From the NCBI GenBank assembly GCA_016871915.1, contig VHBP01000004.1, positions 1-64,000 of the forward strand: 64,000 bases of DNA. Reading direction: 5' to 3'. Made by a program: the position numbers and the translations under genes. Below the pieces are notes generated by a model. That model made no database searches. It saw only the letters and a program-made list of their open reading frames with translations, and was not told where the DNA came from. Shown here in pieces: positions 19,253-28,744 of this stretch. The first letter of the stretch is position 1; the number at the start of each line of letters is the position of its first letter. The DNA is from Gemmatimonadota bacterium. Lineage in GTDB: Bacteria > Gemmatimonadota > Gemmatimonadetes > Gemmatimonadales > Gemmatimonadaceae.

Positions 19253-19891
19253 CTACTGTGGTATCGGCTCGAGGAACTCGCCACTGACCCATCCCTCTTG
19301 GTCACCCACCGTCACCCGGATCCACCCAAATCGCCGGCTGGTGGATCGCACGATCTGGTTGGGCTTCACCACCAAGAGGCGTTCGGACCGATTGTTCGGA
19401 CCCGCACGCAACCAGACCCAGTCGACCGCCCGATAGCGCGTGCCAGCCGGCTGCGCCGGAGTCGGCCGTCCCTCGGGCGCCCCCTCGCGCGATTCCGCAC
19501 CCTTGGGCCGTTGATCTTGCGCTGGTTCCACCGGCGGCGGCGCTCGATCAGGGTCAGAGGTGGGTGCAACCTTCGTCGCCGCCCCAAGGGGAGACTTACC
19601 GTCCCCGTCCGGCACCATAGGCGCCGGCACCTCGGGCGCCGGCACCTCGGACATCGGCCGCTCGAACGGTGACCGGAAGACCGCCCACATCGTGATCGCG
19701 ACGGTCACCAGCAGACCGCCCGCTGCTGGACCGACCCAGCGGCGCGATGTCGTCGAGACGGGGGTCTCCTCTTCCGCAAGGATCATCCCACTCATCGGCC
19801 CCTCCGCGGCGAAGGGCGCCAGGCACTTGGGACAGCGCGAGGCGCCGAGCACCGAGGGGGCGCCGCAGGAGGCGCAGTGCACGCGAGGCAT
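19253..19891 (-). CDS. Zinc-ribbon and SH3b domain-containing membrane protein
   Basis: N-terminal CASCGAPSVLGASRCPKCLAPF zinc ribbon, TM segment, C-terminal SH3-like YRAVDWVWLRAGPNNRSERLLVVKPNQIV...GWVSGEFLEPI. Confidence 0.75.
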   Translation of the reverse strand: MPRVHCASCGAPSVLGASRCPKCLAPFAAEGPMSGMILAEEETPVSTTSRRWVGPAAGGLLVTVAITMWAVFRSPFERPMSEVPAPEVPAPMVPDGDGKSPLGAATKVAPTSDPDRAPPPVEPAQDQRPKGAESREGAPEGRPTPAQPAGTRYRAVDWVWLRAGPNNRSERLLVVKPNQIVRSTSRRFGWIRVTVGDQEGWVSGEFLEPIPQ

Positions 19892-19987
19892 CGTAATTTG
19901 ACGGATGGAGTCTCTCGGGCGTCACAGCGCGGATCCCAAGACGCCCCTACCCTACCTTACCATGTCCCCTGTCTCTCTCTCGGAGCG

Positions 19988-21118
19988 ATGCCGATAACGA
20001 CCGAGGTCCTCGTGGTCGGTTTGGGCGCGATGGGGAGCTGCACCCTGGCGGCCCTCGCGCGCCGCGGCATCAAGGCCATAGGGATCGACCGCTTCACACC
20101 GCCGCACACCGAGGGATCGAGCCATGGGGCGTCGCGGATCATCCGTGAGGCGTATTACGAGGACCCGATCTATGTACCACTGGTGCGCGACGCCTACGCC
20201 GAATGGGCGCGACTCGCCGCGGAGAGTGGCCGCACGCTCTTCCACCAGACGGGAGGGCTCTGCTACGGCTCGCCGGAGGGCGCCCTCGTGCACGGGGCCC
20301 TCGCGAGCGCCCGCGTTCACGACGTGGCGCATGAGCTCTTGGACGCGCGCGAGATCCAGCGGCGATTCCCAGCGCATCGACTCCCTGATGGGTTCGTCGG
20401 GGTGCTCGAGACGCGTGCGGGGTGGCTTGACCCCGAGCAGTGCCTCACGGCGGCATTGGAGGTCGCGACCCGACACGGTGCGACGGTGCGCACTCGCGAG
20501 ACCATGCTCGCGTGGGAGCCGAACGCCAACGGCGTGCGCGTGACCACCGACGGGGCGACGTACGAGGCGGCGCATGTGATCATCAGCGCCGGGATGTGGA
20601 TGGGCGATCTGGTACCCTCCCTCGCGGCCCATCTCACGGTGCACCGCAACGTGCTCTACTGGTTGGCAGGAGTCCGGCCCCTGTTCGATGCCGCGCGGTT
20701 CCCCGTCTTCTTGGGTGAACTCGCGCCCGATCTGCTCTGGTACGGCTTCCCCGATGTCGGCGCAGGGGTGAAGGTCGCGATGCACCACCATGGGCCCACC
20801 TGCACACCGGCGACGGTCGATCGCACCGTGCACGAGGCGGAGCTCGCCGCGATGCGCGCGCGACTCATGCAGTGGCTCCCGACGGCGAATGGCCCGTTGC
20901 AGCGCACGGTGGTGTGCACGTACACCAACACGCCGGACGGCCACTTCGTGATCGACACCCACCCGGCGAGCGATCGCTGTTGGATCGTCTCGCCCTGCTC
21001 GGGCCATGGCTTCAAGTTCGCGAGTGCGATCGGGGCGCGGATCGCCGCGCGGGTGTCGGGGGACGCCTCGGCGTCGCTGCCCGGTCGCTTTCGCCTGAGC
21101 CGGCTAGAGCGTATCTGA
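19988..21118 (+). CDS. FAD-dependent amine oxidase, N-methyl-L-tryptophan oxidase / monomeric sarcosine oxidase type
   Basis: MPITTEVLVVGLGAMGSCTLAALARRGIKAIGIDRFTPPHTEGSSHGASRIIREAYYEDP; SPCSGHGFKFASAIG. Confidence 0.92.
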   Translation: MPITTEVLVVGLGAMGSCTLAALARRGIKAIGIDRFTPPHTEGSSHGASRIIREAYYEDPIYVPLVRDAYAEWARLAAESGRTLFHQTGGLCYGSPEGALVHGALASARVHDVAHELLDAREIQRRFPAHRLPDGFVGVLETRAGWLDPEQCLTAALEVATRHGATVRTRETMLAWEPNANGVRVTTDGATYEAAHVIISAGMWMGDLVPSLAAHLTVHRNVLYWLAGVRPLFDAARFPVFLGELAPDLLWYGFPDVGAGVKVAMHHHGPTCTPATVDRTVHEAELAAMRARLMQWLPTANGPLQRTVVCTYTNTPDGHFVIDTHPASDRCWIVSPCSGHGFKFASAIGARIAARVSGDASASLPGRFRLSRLERI

Positions 21119-22099
21119 GGGGGCCGTGTGCGTCCCCGTGAACTCAGGGGGCGTCGCCTCGCGCACCCGGTTCCGGCCCGCGCGCTTCGCATCGTAGAGC
21201 GCGGTATCGGCACGAGCGATGAGTTCGACCAAGGCATCTCCCGGACGTGATTCGGCGACACCGAAACTTGCCGTGCAGGCCCCGATTCCCTCGAAGAGTT
21301 GGCGCGCGATACGCCCGCGGAGCGCCTCGGCGAGCTCAAGGGCGCCCGTCGCCGGCGTATCGGGGAGCACCATCGGGAACTCCTCTCCACCCCAACGGCC
21401 GACGGTGTCGTTGAGGCGGCTGCGCTGCTGCAGGAGACGCGCTACCCCGCGTAGCACCTCGTCGCCGGCGTTGTGGCCGTGCGTGTCGTTCACGCGCTTG
21501 AAGTCGTCGAGATCGAGCAAGATGATCGAGAGGGGCCGATCGGGAGCCGATATCGCGAGCTCCCCTTCCGCGACCTCCTCCACCCGACGACGGCTCGCGA
21601 CGCCGGTGAGTCCATCGACCAGGGCGAGCGAAGAGAGGCGCTGCTCGACGATGATCGAGCGAATCCGCTGTCGCCGTACGAGATTCCCCGCGAGCACGGA
21701 GAGGACGAGGGCCACGGCGACCTCGGTGAAGCGGAGCATCGTGACGGCCGCCACGCCGGTGTCCCCCGCCCGCACCGCGTAGACCGCGATCAGGGCAGCG
21801 AGCGAATTGAAGACGACGCGGGTGGGGCGCGGCAGATGATAGAGGAGGTTCCCGATGGTCACCGCGACGGCGAAGCCGAAGGTCGATGCATGCACCCTCA
21901 GCGCGAGGGGCGCCATGAGGAGCAGCCCGACCACGAACATGGTCATGTGCCACGTGACCCCGAAGCGCACCTGCGCGGAGGGGTCGTGCCGCCGATGCTC
22001 GGCGATCCAGAAGGAGCAGAGGGTTCCCGCCCCGATGCAGAGGTGGCTGATGACGAGCCAGGTATAGAGCCGAGCCTCGGTCCCACTCCCATCCATCAC
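21104..22099 (-). CDS. GGDEF domain diguanylate cyclase with N-terminal TM region
   Basis: GRWGGEEFPMVLPDT signature (GGEEF), DGLTGVASRRR, LLDLDDFKRVNDTHGHNAGDEVLR. Confidence 0.92.
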   Translation of the reverse strand: MMDGSGTEARLYTWLVISHLCIGAGTLCSFWIAEHRRHDPSAQVRFGVTWHMTMFVVGLLLMAPLALRVHASTFGFAVAVTIGNLLYHLPRPTRVVFNSLAALIAVYAVRAGDTGVAAVTMLRFTEVAVALVLSVLAGNLVRRQRIRSIIVEQRLSSLALVDGLTGVASRRRVEEVAEGELAISAPDRPLSIILLDLDDFKRVNDTHGHNAGDEVLRGVARLLQQRSRLNDTVGRWGGEEFPMVLPDTPATGALELAEALRGRIARQLFEGIGACTASFGVAESRPGDALVELIARADTALYDAKRAGRNRVREATPPEFTGTHTAPSDTL

Positions 22100-22102
22100 C
22101 CC

Positions 22103-22399
22103 CTAACGCCAACGGAGCCAGTCGAGGGACAAGAGGACGAGGAAGATCGGGAAGGCGACCCAGCGCAGGGTCACGATCCCCGCGATCATCTCATCCCGGA
22201 GGCGGCGTTCGACGAGGTTGCGATCGCCAGGTTCGAGTTCGTCCAGCAGCCCACGCTCATCGAATTCCGATGAGACGGCGAGGAAGCGGGACCACAGGCT
22301 CTGCTCGTCGTCCATCCGCCGGGTCGGCGTCGGGAAGATGGGAGCTGGCCGATAGACTCGGCTCGCCCGAACCGACTCGGAGTGCCTAGGATCGCTCAC
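22103..22399 (-). CDS. Small hypothetical membrane-associated protein (GTG start assumed)
   Basis: Frame VSDPRHSESVRASRVYRP...VTLRWVAFPIFLVLLSLDWLRWR; C-terminal hydrophobic helix; adjacent to the GGDEF gene. Confidence 0.45.
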   Translation of the reverse strand: MSDPRHSESVRASRVYRPAPIFPTPTRRMDDEQSLWSRFLAVSSEFDERGLLDELEPGDRNLVERRLRDEMIAGIVTLRWVAFPIFLVLLSLDWLRWR

Positions 22400-22478
22400 G
22401 CGGGAAATGTACGGGGCTGGGACACGGGATGAGACGTCTCCGACCCGCCCCACGCAACGTCGGCCGATGGACCGTGGC

Positions 22479-23180
22479 CTACACGTTGTATCGGAGGATG
22501 CACCAGATCGCTCGCATCCCATCGCGCCAGCCGATCTTCTTCCCTTCGGCGTACGTACGCCCGAAATAGGAGATCGAGACCTCATAGATGGGGACGCCCA
22601 TCTTCGCGACCCGCGCCGTGACCTCGGGCTCGACGCCGAACCGATTCTCGCGGATCTCGAGCCGCTCTACCACGTCCTTTCGGAACGCCTTGAAGCAGGT
22701 CTCCATGTCCGTGAGGTTCAGGTCCGTCATCATGTTTGAAAGCAGGGTGAGGAACCGATTCCCCTGCGAGTGCCAGAAGTAGAGGACGCGGTGGGGTCCC
22801 GCCCCCGTGAAGCGCGAGCCGAAGACGACGGCGGCATGGCCGTCCAGGATCGGCTGGATCATCTGCGGGTAATCCGAGGGGTCGTACTCGAGATCGGCGT
22901 CCTGGACGATCGCGATCGGCGCGGTGATCTGAGCAAAGCCGGTGCGGAGTGCGGCCCCCTTGCCCTGATTCCGTTCGTGTGTGAATGGGCGGATCCGGGA
23001 ATCCCGAGTGGCCATGGCCTGCACGGCTTCGCCGGTCCCATCGGAGGAGCCGTCGTCGACAACGATGACCTCCAGGACTTCAGGGCGGTCGAGGACGCGT
23101 TGGAGGACCCGGCCGACGGTCGCCGCTTCATTGAAGACTGGCATCACGACGGCCAGATAGGGGGTCGGGGGGTTCGCCAT
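22479..23180 (-). CDS. Family 2 glycosyltransferase (dolichyl-phosphate mannose synthase-like)
   Basis: YLAVVMPVFNEAATVGRVLQRVLDRPEVLEVIVVDDGSSDGT...IVQDADLEYDPSDYPQMI. Confidence 0.95.
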   Translation of the reverse strand: MANPPTPYLAVVMPVFNEAATVGRVLQRVLDRPEVLEVIVVDDGSSDGTGEAVQAMATRDSRIRPFTHERNQGKGAALRTGFAQITAPIAIVQDADLEYDPSDYPQMIQPILDGHAAVVFGSRFTGAGPHRVLYFWHSQGNRFLTLLSNMMTDLNLTDMETCFKAFRKDVVERLEIRENRFGVEPEVTARVAKMGVPIYEVSISYFGRTYAEGKKIGWRDGMRAIWCILRYNV

Positions 23181-23211
23181 CCCGGGAAATATCCGCTAGC
23201 TTTCGGGGTTC

Positions 23212-23285
23212 GCGCGAGTAGCTCAGCTGGATAGAGCGTCGGCCTCCGGAGCCGAAGGTCGTGGGTTCGAATCCCGCCTCGCGCA
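23212..23285 (+). tRNA. tRNA-Arg (anticodon CCG)
   Basis: Acceptor GCGCGAG/CTCGCGC, D arm TAGCTCAGCTGGATAGAGC, anticodon arm TCGGC-CTCCGGA-GCCGA, T arm GTGGGTTCGAATCCCGC; CCA not encoded. Confidence 0.97.
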
Positions 23286-24583
23286 TGTTCCCTCCTCCCC
23301 CGGGCCCGCTCCCTCATCGCCCCGCCGTGGACACCGTCGCCCTTCGACGCCTCCCACTCCCCGACCTCGAACACCTCGCCGCCACCCACGGGGTCTTCCT
23401 CCCGCCGACCGCCACGCACGCCGAGGTGGTCAGCCGGGTCCAGCGAGCGCTGCTCGCCAAGGGAGAGCCGCTGGTGGCGGAAGGGACCCTCGAGTTGGAG
23501 AAGGCCGGCCACGGCTTCCTCCGGAACCGGGCGAGCTCCTACCTCCCCCACCCCGCCGATCTCTATGTCCCGGTGGGGATGATCGCGCGGTTCGGGCTCC
23601 GCACCGGGGATGAGATCCATGGCACGGTGCGGCCGCCGCGTGGATGGCAGAAGTTCCTCGCGCTCGCGCAGATCGACGCGGTGAATGGGCTCCCCCCCGA
23701 GCAGATGATCGGGCGCGCGAACTTCGACACCCTCCGCCCGAAGTATCCCGATCAGCGGATCCGTCTGGAGTCGACGGCGGGCGGGATGTCGATGCGCCTC
23801 GCCGACCTCATCGCGCCGCTCGGGAAGGGGCAGCGCGGGTTGATCGTCGCGCCGCCGCGCGCGGGGAAGACGATGCTCCTCCACCGGATGGCGAATGCCA
23901 TCGCGGAGAACCACCCCGAGGTGGTGCTCTTCGTGCTCTTGATCGACGAGCGACCCGAGGAGGTCACCGACTTCATCGCGAACTGTCCGACCGCCGAGGT
24001 GGTGGCGTCGACCTTCGATGAGAAGCCGACGCGCCATGTGCAGGTGGCGGACATGGTGATCGAGAAGGCGAAGCGGTTGGTGGAGTCGGGGCGGGATGTG
24101 GTGATCCTGTTGGATTCGATCACGCGCTTGGCGCGCGCACACAACGCGGTGACGCCGATGTCGGGGAAGATCCTCTCGGGTGGTGTGGATGCGAAGGCGC
24201 TCGAGAAGCCGAAGCGCTTCTTCGGCGCGGCACGGCGGATCGACGGCGGGGGGTCGCTGACGATCGTCGCGACGGCGCTCGTCAGCACCGGATCGCGGAT
24301 GGACGAGGTGATCTTCGAGGAGTTCAAGGGGACGGGGAACATGGAGATCGTCCTCGATCGTGACATCGCGAACCGTCGCGTCTATCCCGCGTTCGAGGTC
24401 AACAAGAGCGGGACGCGCAAAGAGGAGCTCTTGCTCACCGACACGGAGCGGAACCGGATCTTCCTCCTCCGGCACTTCGTGGGGAGCATGATGCCTGAGG
24501 ATGCGACGCAGTTCATCCTCCGGCGGCTCGCACAGACCGATACGAACGAGGAGTTCTTCCAGCGGATGGCGGAGGGTCAGTGA
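23285..24583 (+). CDS. rho: Transcription termination factor Rho
   Basis: [54 protein letters not shown]; start uncertain (ATG 23285 overlaps the tRNA; GTG 23327 is an alternative). Confidence 0.95.
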   Translation: MFPPPPGPLPHRPAVDTVALRRLPLPDLEHLAATHGVFLPPTATHAEVVSRVQRALLAKGEPLVAEGTLELEKAGHGFLRNRASSYLPHPADLYVPVGMIARFGLRTGDEIHGTVRPPRGWQKFLALAQIDAVNGLPPEQMIGRANFDTLRPKYPDQRIRLESTAGGMSMRLADLIAPLGKGQRGLIVAPPRAGKTMLLHRMANAIAENHPEVVLFVLLIDERPEEVTDFIANCPTAEVVASTFDEKPTRHVQVADMVIEKAKRLVESGRDVVILLDSITRLARAHNAVTPMSGKILSGGVDAKALEKPKRFFGAARRIDGGGSLTIVATALVSTGSRMDEVIFEEFKGTGNMEIVLDRDIANRRVYPAFEVNKSGTRKEELLLTDTERNRIFLLRHFVGSMMPEDATQFILRRLAQTDTNEEFFQRMAEGQ

Positions 24584-25080
24584 GCGCGGCGGACGCGACG
24601 GTCCCGCCGCCGAACGCCGCCTACGACTGGCGACGGCGCTGGCTCGCGATCGATCTCGGCGACAAGCGCATCGGGCTCGCGACGACCGATGCGGCGGGGA
24701 TGATCGCCTCGCCGGCGGGGTACATCGCGCGGCGGGAGGGGAAGCGGCCGCCGTTGATGGCGATGCTCGCGCGCGCGGAGGAGCTGGGCGCCGAGGGGTT
24801 CGTGGTGGGATTGCCACTTGATCAACAGGGGGAGGATCTCCCGCGGGCGGCGGAGGCGCGGCGACTCGCGCATGAGTTAGCGACGCGCACGGGGAAGCCG
24901 ACCGAGTTGGTGGACGAGCGCTTCACGACGGCGGCGGCGCATCGCGCGATCCAGGCGATGGAGGGGACGACGCGGGGACGCAAAGGGGATGTCGATGCGC
25001 TCGCGGCGACGATCCTCCTGCAGCATGCGCTCCGACTCTTCGAGCAGCGGACGACGCACCCGGAGCGCCTCGATGCGTGA
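24580..25080 (+). CDS. ruvX: Holliday junction resolvase RuvX/YqgF
   Basis: WLAIDLGDKRIGLATTDAAGMIASP...VDERFTTAAAHRAI; GTG start overlaps the rho stop. Confidence 0.9.
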   Translation: MSAADATVPPPNAAYDWRRRWLAIDLGDKRIGLATTDAAGMIASPAGYIARREGKRPPLMAMLARAEELGAEGFVVGLPLDQQGEDLPRAAEARRLAHELATRTGKPTELVDERFTTAAAHRAIQAMEGTTRGRKGDVDALAATILLQHALRLFEQRTTHPERLDA

Positions 25081-26110
25081 GCGTCGGCGCGGGATGCGCC
25101 GGTGGCTCGTGCTCAGCGCCCTGCTGATCGGCGCGGCGGGGTGCGCGACGATGGACGACACGACGGTGGAGCTCACCATTCGTCCGGGGTCGCCCTTCCG
25201 TGAGATCGCCGACTCGCTGCACGCCCATGGAGTGGTGACCTTCCCGCGGCTCTTCGGCGCGTTCGCTGCGCGGCGTGGCCGGGATCGCAGCACGCGCTAC
25301 GGGACCTACGTGATCCGCCGCGGCGCGAGCTGGGAAGGGATCCTCCATGCGTTGCAGACGGGCGAAGGGATCATCAATCGCGTGACGATCCCGGAGGGGC
25401 TTCCGCTCTGGGAGTCGTTGCCGATCATCAGCGAGAAGCTCGCGATCCCCCTCGACTCGCTCGAGGTCGCGGTGCGGGACCCGGGGCTGCTCACGCGGCT
25501 GGGGGTCCCGAAGGGGACGTCGACGGTGGAAGGGTATCTCTTTCCCGCGACCTACGACTTCCCCTCCCAGGTGACGGCGCGCTATGTGGTGGAGCAGATG
25601 GTCACGCGCTTCGAGCAGCGGTGGGATCCGGCGTGGGATGCGCGACTCACCGAGGTGAAGATGACGCGGCATCAGGTGGTGACGCTGGCGTCGATCGTGG
25701 AGAAGGAGGTGCGCAAGGGCTCCGAGCGCCCGACGGTCGCGGCGGTCTATCTTAATCGACTCAAGGTGCGGATGGCGTTGCAGGCCGATCCGACGGTACA
25801 GTATGCGATGAAGGTGCGACCGGGGCGGGTGTTGTATCGGCATCTGACGATCGACTCGCCGTACAACACGTACAAGTATCCGGGGCTCCCGCCGGGCCCG
25901 ATCGCGGCGCCGGGGAAGGCGAGTCTCGAGGCGACGCTCTTTCCGGCGAAGGTGCCGTATCGGTTCTTCGTCGCGCACCCGGACGGGCATCACGAGTTCC
26001 GCACGACCTACGAGGAGCACCTCGAGGCGATCACGTTTGTGCGGGAGGTGGCGCGGCTGGATTCACTGGCGCGGCTCGATTCGATCGCGCGCGCGGACTC
26101 GCTCCCTTAG
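25073..26110 (+). CDS. mltG: Endolytic transglycosylase MltG (YceG-like)
   Basis: EGYLFPATYDFP, LASIVEKEV, YNTYKYPGLPPGPIAAPGKASLEA motifs. Confidence 0.95.
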   Translation: MRERRRGMRRWLVLSALLIGAAGCATMDDTTVELTIRPGSPFREIADSLHAHGVVTFPRLFGAFAARRGRDRSTRYGTYVIRRGASWEGILHALQTGEGIINRVTIPEGLPLWESLPIISEKLAIPLDSLEVAVRDPGLLTRLGVPKGTSTVEGYLFPATYDFPSQVTARYVVEQMVTRFEQRWDPAWDARLTEVKMTRHQVVTLASIVEKEVRKGSERPTVAAVYLNRLKVRMALQADPTVQYAMKVRPGRVLYRHLTIDSPYNTYKYPGLPPGPIAAPGKASLEATLFPAKVPYRFFVAHPDGHHEFRTTYEEHLEAITFVREVARLDSLARLDSIARADSLP

Positions 26111-26487
26111 TCGGCGAGGAGATCGGCGCGGAGCAGGACGGAGTCGCGCAGGTACTGATGCTTGATCTCGCCGCGCTGTCGCGCGGTCTCCACATGGAGC
26201 ATCACCCGCAAGCAGCGCGGGAGGGCCCCCGGCACCGCGAGCTCCTGCGCACAGATCAACGGGATATCGGTCCACCCGAACATCCGCGCGGCGTGCGCGG
26301 GGAACTCGCTCGTCAGATCCGGGGTGGAGGTGAAGAGCGCCGAGATGACATCGGCCGGCGCGACGTCGTTCTCATCCATGATCGCCGTGAGGAGCTCGAA
26401 GACCGCGGTGCGGATCTGGCCCGGCTCGTCGGCGGGGACGGTGATGGCGCCACGGATGGCGCGGACGGGGCGCGGATGGTTGGGCAC
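26107..26487 (-). CDS. aroH: Chorismate mutase, AroH class
   Basis: RAIRGAITVPADEPGQIRTAVFELLTAIMDENDVAPADVISALFTSTPDL...LICAQELAVPGALPRCLRVMLH. Confidence 0.93.
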   Translation of the reverse strand: MPNHPRPVRAIRGAITVPADEPGQIRTAVFELLTAIMDENDVAPADVISALFTSTPDLTSEFPAHAARMFGWTDIPLICAQELAVPGALPRCLRVMLHVETARQRGEIKHQYLRDSVLLRADLLAD

Positions 26488-26504
26488 TGGGGGAAAGATA
26501 GTTG

Positions 26505-26599
26505 TGAAAGCTGAAGGCTGGAGGCTGAAGGCTGGAGGCTGAAAGCTGAAAGCAACGACTCGTAGTTCTCTTTCAGCTTTTAGCCTCCAGCTTTCAGCC
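26505..26599. repeat. Heptamer tandem repeats in inverted arrangement (site B)
   Basis: TGAAAGCTGAAGGCTGGAGGCTGAAGGCTGGAGGCTGAAAGCTGAAAGC ... CTTTCAGCTTTTAGCCTCCAGCTTTCAGCC, between divergent aroH and rlmI-like genes. Confidence 0.85.
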
Positions 26600-26614
26600 C
26601 TCTACATTTCCCCC

Positions 26615-27796
26615 ATGACCCGCACACATGCCGTGATATCCGCCCGCGGTGCCCGCCGCTGGCATCAAGGCCATCCCTGGATCTTCGCCTCCGATCTGAT
26701 CACGCGCCCCGATGGTGGTGAGGCGCCAGCGGGTGCGGTGGACGTGCGCGATCCACAGGGGCGCGCGCTCGGGACGGCGCTCTGGAGTCCGCAGTCGGAG
26801 ATCGCGCTGCGCTTCGTGGAGCGCCGCGCAGGCGTGGTGCTCGATACGGCGTGGTGGCGTGCGCGCATCGAGACCGCGGTCGCGCGGCGTGCGGGGATCT
26901 TGGGTGCGGAGACCACCGCCTGCCGGCTCGTGCATGGCGAAGGGGACGGGCTACCGTCGCTCGTGGTCGATCGGTTCGATCGCTGGCTCGTGGTGCAGCT
27001 CCTCTCGGCTGGCGTCGAAGCGTATCGCGCAGCGGTCGTCGAGGCCCTGCGTGGGATCACGGGCATCGAAGGGATCCTCGCGCGGAACGATGCGAGTGTG
27101 CGGGCCCGTGAGGGGCTCGCGCGGGTGGTGGAGCCGCTCTGGGGCACCGTGCCGGAGACGATCGAGGTGCGGGAGCATGGGGTGCGCTACCTCGCGGCAC
27201 CGCACACGGGGCAGAAGACGGGGGCCTTCCTCGATCAGCGCGAGGCGCGACGGCTCGTGGCCGGCGTGGCGCGTGGGCGGGCGCTCGATCTCTTCAGCTA
27301 CCACGGGAGCTTCGCGCTCCATCTCGCGGCGCAGGCGACCTCAGTGATCGCTGTGGATAGCTCGGCCCCAGCGCTCGAGCGGGCGGCGGAGAACGCCGCA
27401 TTGAATGGGCGGACGAACATCCGCCGAGAGGTGGCGGATGTCTTCGACTTCGTGCGCGAGGCGGAGCAGCGCGGGGATCGCTTCGAGACGATCGTCTTGG
27501 ATCCGCCGGCCTTCGCGAAGAATCGGGCGTCGATCGCGGGGGCGTTGCGTGGCTACAAGGATCTCAACCTGCGGTGCATGCGGTTGCTGGCGCCCGGGGG
27601 GCAGCTCTATACGGCGAGCTGCAGCTACCATGTGCGAAAGCCGGAGTTCCTCGGAATGCTCGAGGAGGCGGCGAAGGACGCCGGGCGGCGGATGATCCTC
27701 CGGGCGATCACAGGGCAGCCGGGGGATCATCCTGAGGTGCTGACGATCCCTGAGACGGGGTATCTCAAGGGCGCGTTGGTCGAAGCCGGGGATTAG
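26615..27796 (+). CDS. Class I SAM-dependent rRNA methyltransferase, RlmI-like with N-terminal PUA domain
   Basis: ISARGARRWHQGHPWIFASDL; GQKTGAFLDQREARRLV; LDPPAFAKNR. Confidence 0.92.
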   Translation: MTRTHAVISARGARRWHQGHPWIFASDLITRPDGGEAPAGAVDVRDPQGRALGTALWSPQSEIALRFVERRAGVVLDTAWWRARIETAVARRAGILGAETTACRLVHGEGDGLPSLVVDRFDRWLVVQLLSAGVEAYRAAVVEALRGITGIEGILARNDASVRAREGLARVVEPLWGTVPETIEVREHGVRYLAAPHTGQKTGAFLDQREARRLVAGVARGRALDLFSYHGSFALHLAAQATSVIAVDSSAPALERAAENAALNGRTNIRREVADVFDFVREAEQRGDRFETIVLDPPAFAKNRASIAGALRGYKDLNLRCMRLLAPGGQLYTASCSYHVRKPEFLGMLEEAAKDAGRRMILRAITGQPGDHPEVLTIPETGYLKGALVEAGD

Positions 27797-28593
27797 CGCC
27801 GCTGGCACCCCGGGCACCAATACGTGGTGCGACCGCCCTGTGTGAGCGCAGCGATGGCGGTGCCGCAGCGGGTGCAGGTCGCCCCGGCGCGGTCGTAGAC
27901 CTTGAAGGGGGCGGTGCGGGTGCCGGTGCGATAGCGACCCGCCCGGCGCTCGCCGTCGCGGAGGGCGGCGCGGATGCCGCGCAGGAGATGGGTGGCCTGC
28001 GGACGCGTGAGATCCTTGGCTGGGGTGCGCGGATCGATCCCGGCGCGCCAGAGCGCCTCGGCGGCGTAGATGTTGCCCAGGCCGGCGAGGCGGCGCTGAT
28101 CGAGTAGGGCGAGCTTGATCGCAGTGCGGGTGCTGGCGAGACGCGCGAGGAGGGCGTCGGGGGTGAGATTGGCGGCATCGGCTTCAGGGCCGATGTCAGG
28201 GATCAGGTCCCAGGTGACAGTGGCGAGGGCGCGAGGATCGGTGAGGATCAACGAATTCGAGCCGCGCGAGGTACGGCCAGCGGCAGCGCGCGGCGCCAGC
28301 TCGATCACGAGCCGCGCATGCGTGGGGAGCGGCGCCCCACTCCCCTGCACCACCCAGTCGCCATCCAGCCGGAAATGGGCGACGAGTTGGGTGCCGTCAT
28401 CCAAGACGAGGAGCTGATATTTGCCGCGCCGAGTGACGTCGGTGATGGTGCGGCCGACGAGGCGGCGGCGCGCAGCGAGCGAGAGCGCACGACGGGTCGC
28501 GGCGTGGAGGGGCTCGACGGCGACGATCCGGCGGCCGCGTACGCGGGGGCGGATGCGGCGGACGGCGTCAGCGACCTCGGGGAGCTCAGGCAT
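27793..28593 (-). CDS. mutM: Formamidopyrimidine-DNA glycosylase
   Basis: MPELPEVADAVRRI N-terminus (catalytic Pro2), GLGNIYAAEALWRAGIDPRTPA, C-terminal zinc finger CTRCGTAIAALTQGGRTTYWCPGCQ. Confidence 0.96.
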   Translation of the reverse strand: MPELPEVADAVRRIRPRVRGRRIVAVEPLHAATRRALSLAARRRLVGRTITDVTRRGKYQLLVLDDGTQLVAHFRLDGDWVVQGSGAPLPTHARLVIELAPRAAAGRTSRGSNSLILTDPRALATVTWDLIPDIGPEADAANLTPDALLARLASTRTAIKLALLDQRRLAGLGNIYAAEALWRAGIDPRTPAKDLTRPQATHLLRGIRAALRDGERRAGRYRTGTRTAPFKVYDRAGATCTRCGTAIAALTQGGRTTYWCPGCQRR

Positions 28594-28675
28594 GAGCTGA
28601 AGGCTTAAGGCTGGAAGCTGAAAGCTCAAGCGGCGCACGATCCGCTTTCAGCCTTCAGCCTCCAGCATTCAGCCT
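28594..28675. repeat. Heptamer tandem repeats in inverted arrangement (site C)
   Basis: GAGCTGAAGGCTTAAGGCTGGAAGCTGAAAGCTCAAGCGG ... CCGCTTTCAGCCTTCAGCCTCCAGCATTCAGCCTC; directly upstream of the mutM start codon. Confidence 0.85.
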
Positions 28676-28744
28676 CTTCGGAAGGGCTTGTCGCTCTGCT
28701 TAAACCCCATAGCTTGGAGGGCAACCATCCTTCCCCCGCCCCGA

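Noticed and set aside
23144-24817. 557-aa minus-strand ORF opposite rho
   Set aside because: Antisense of rho and the tRNA; composition artefact.
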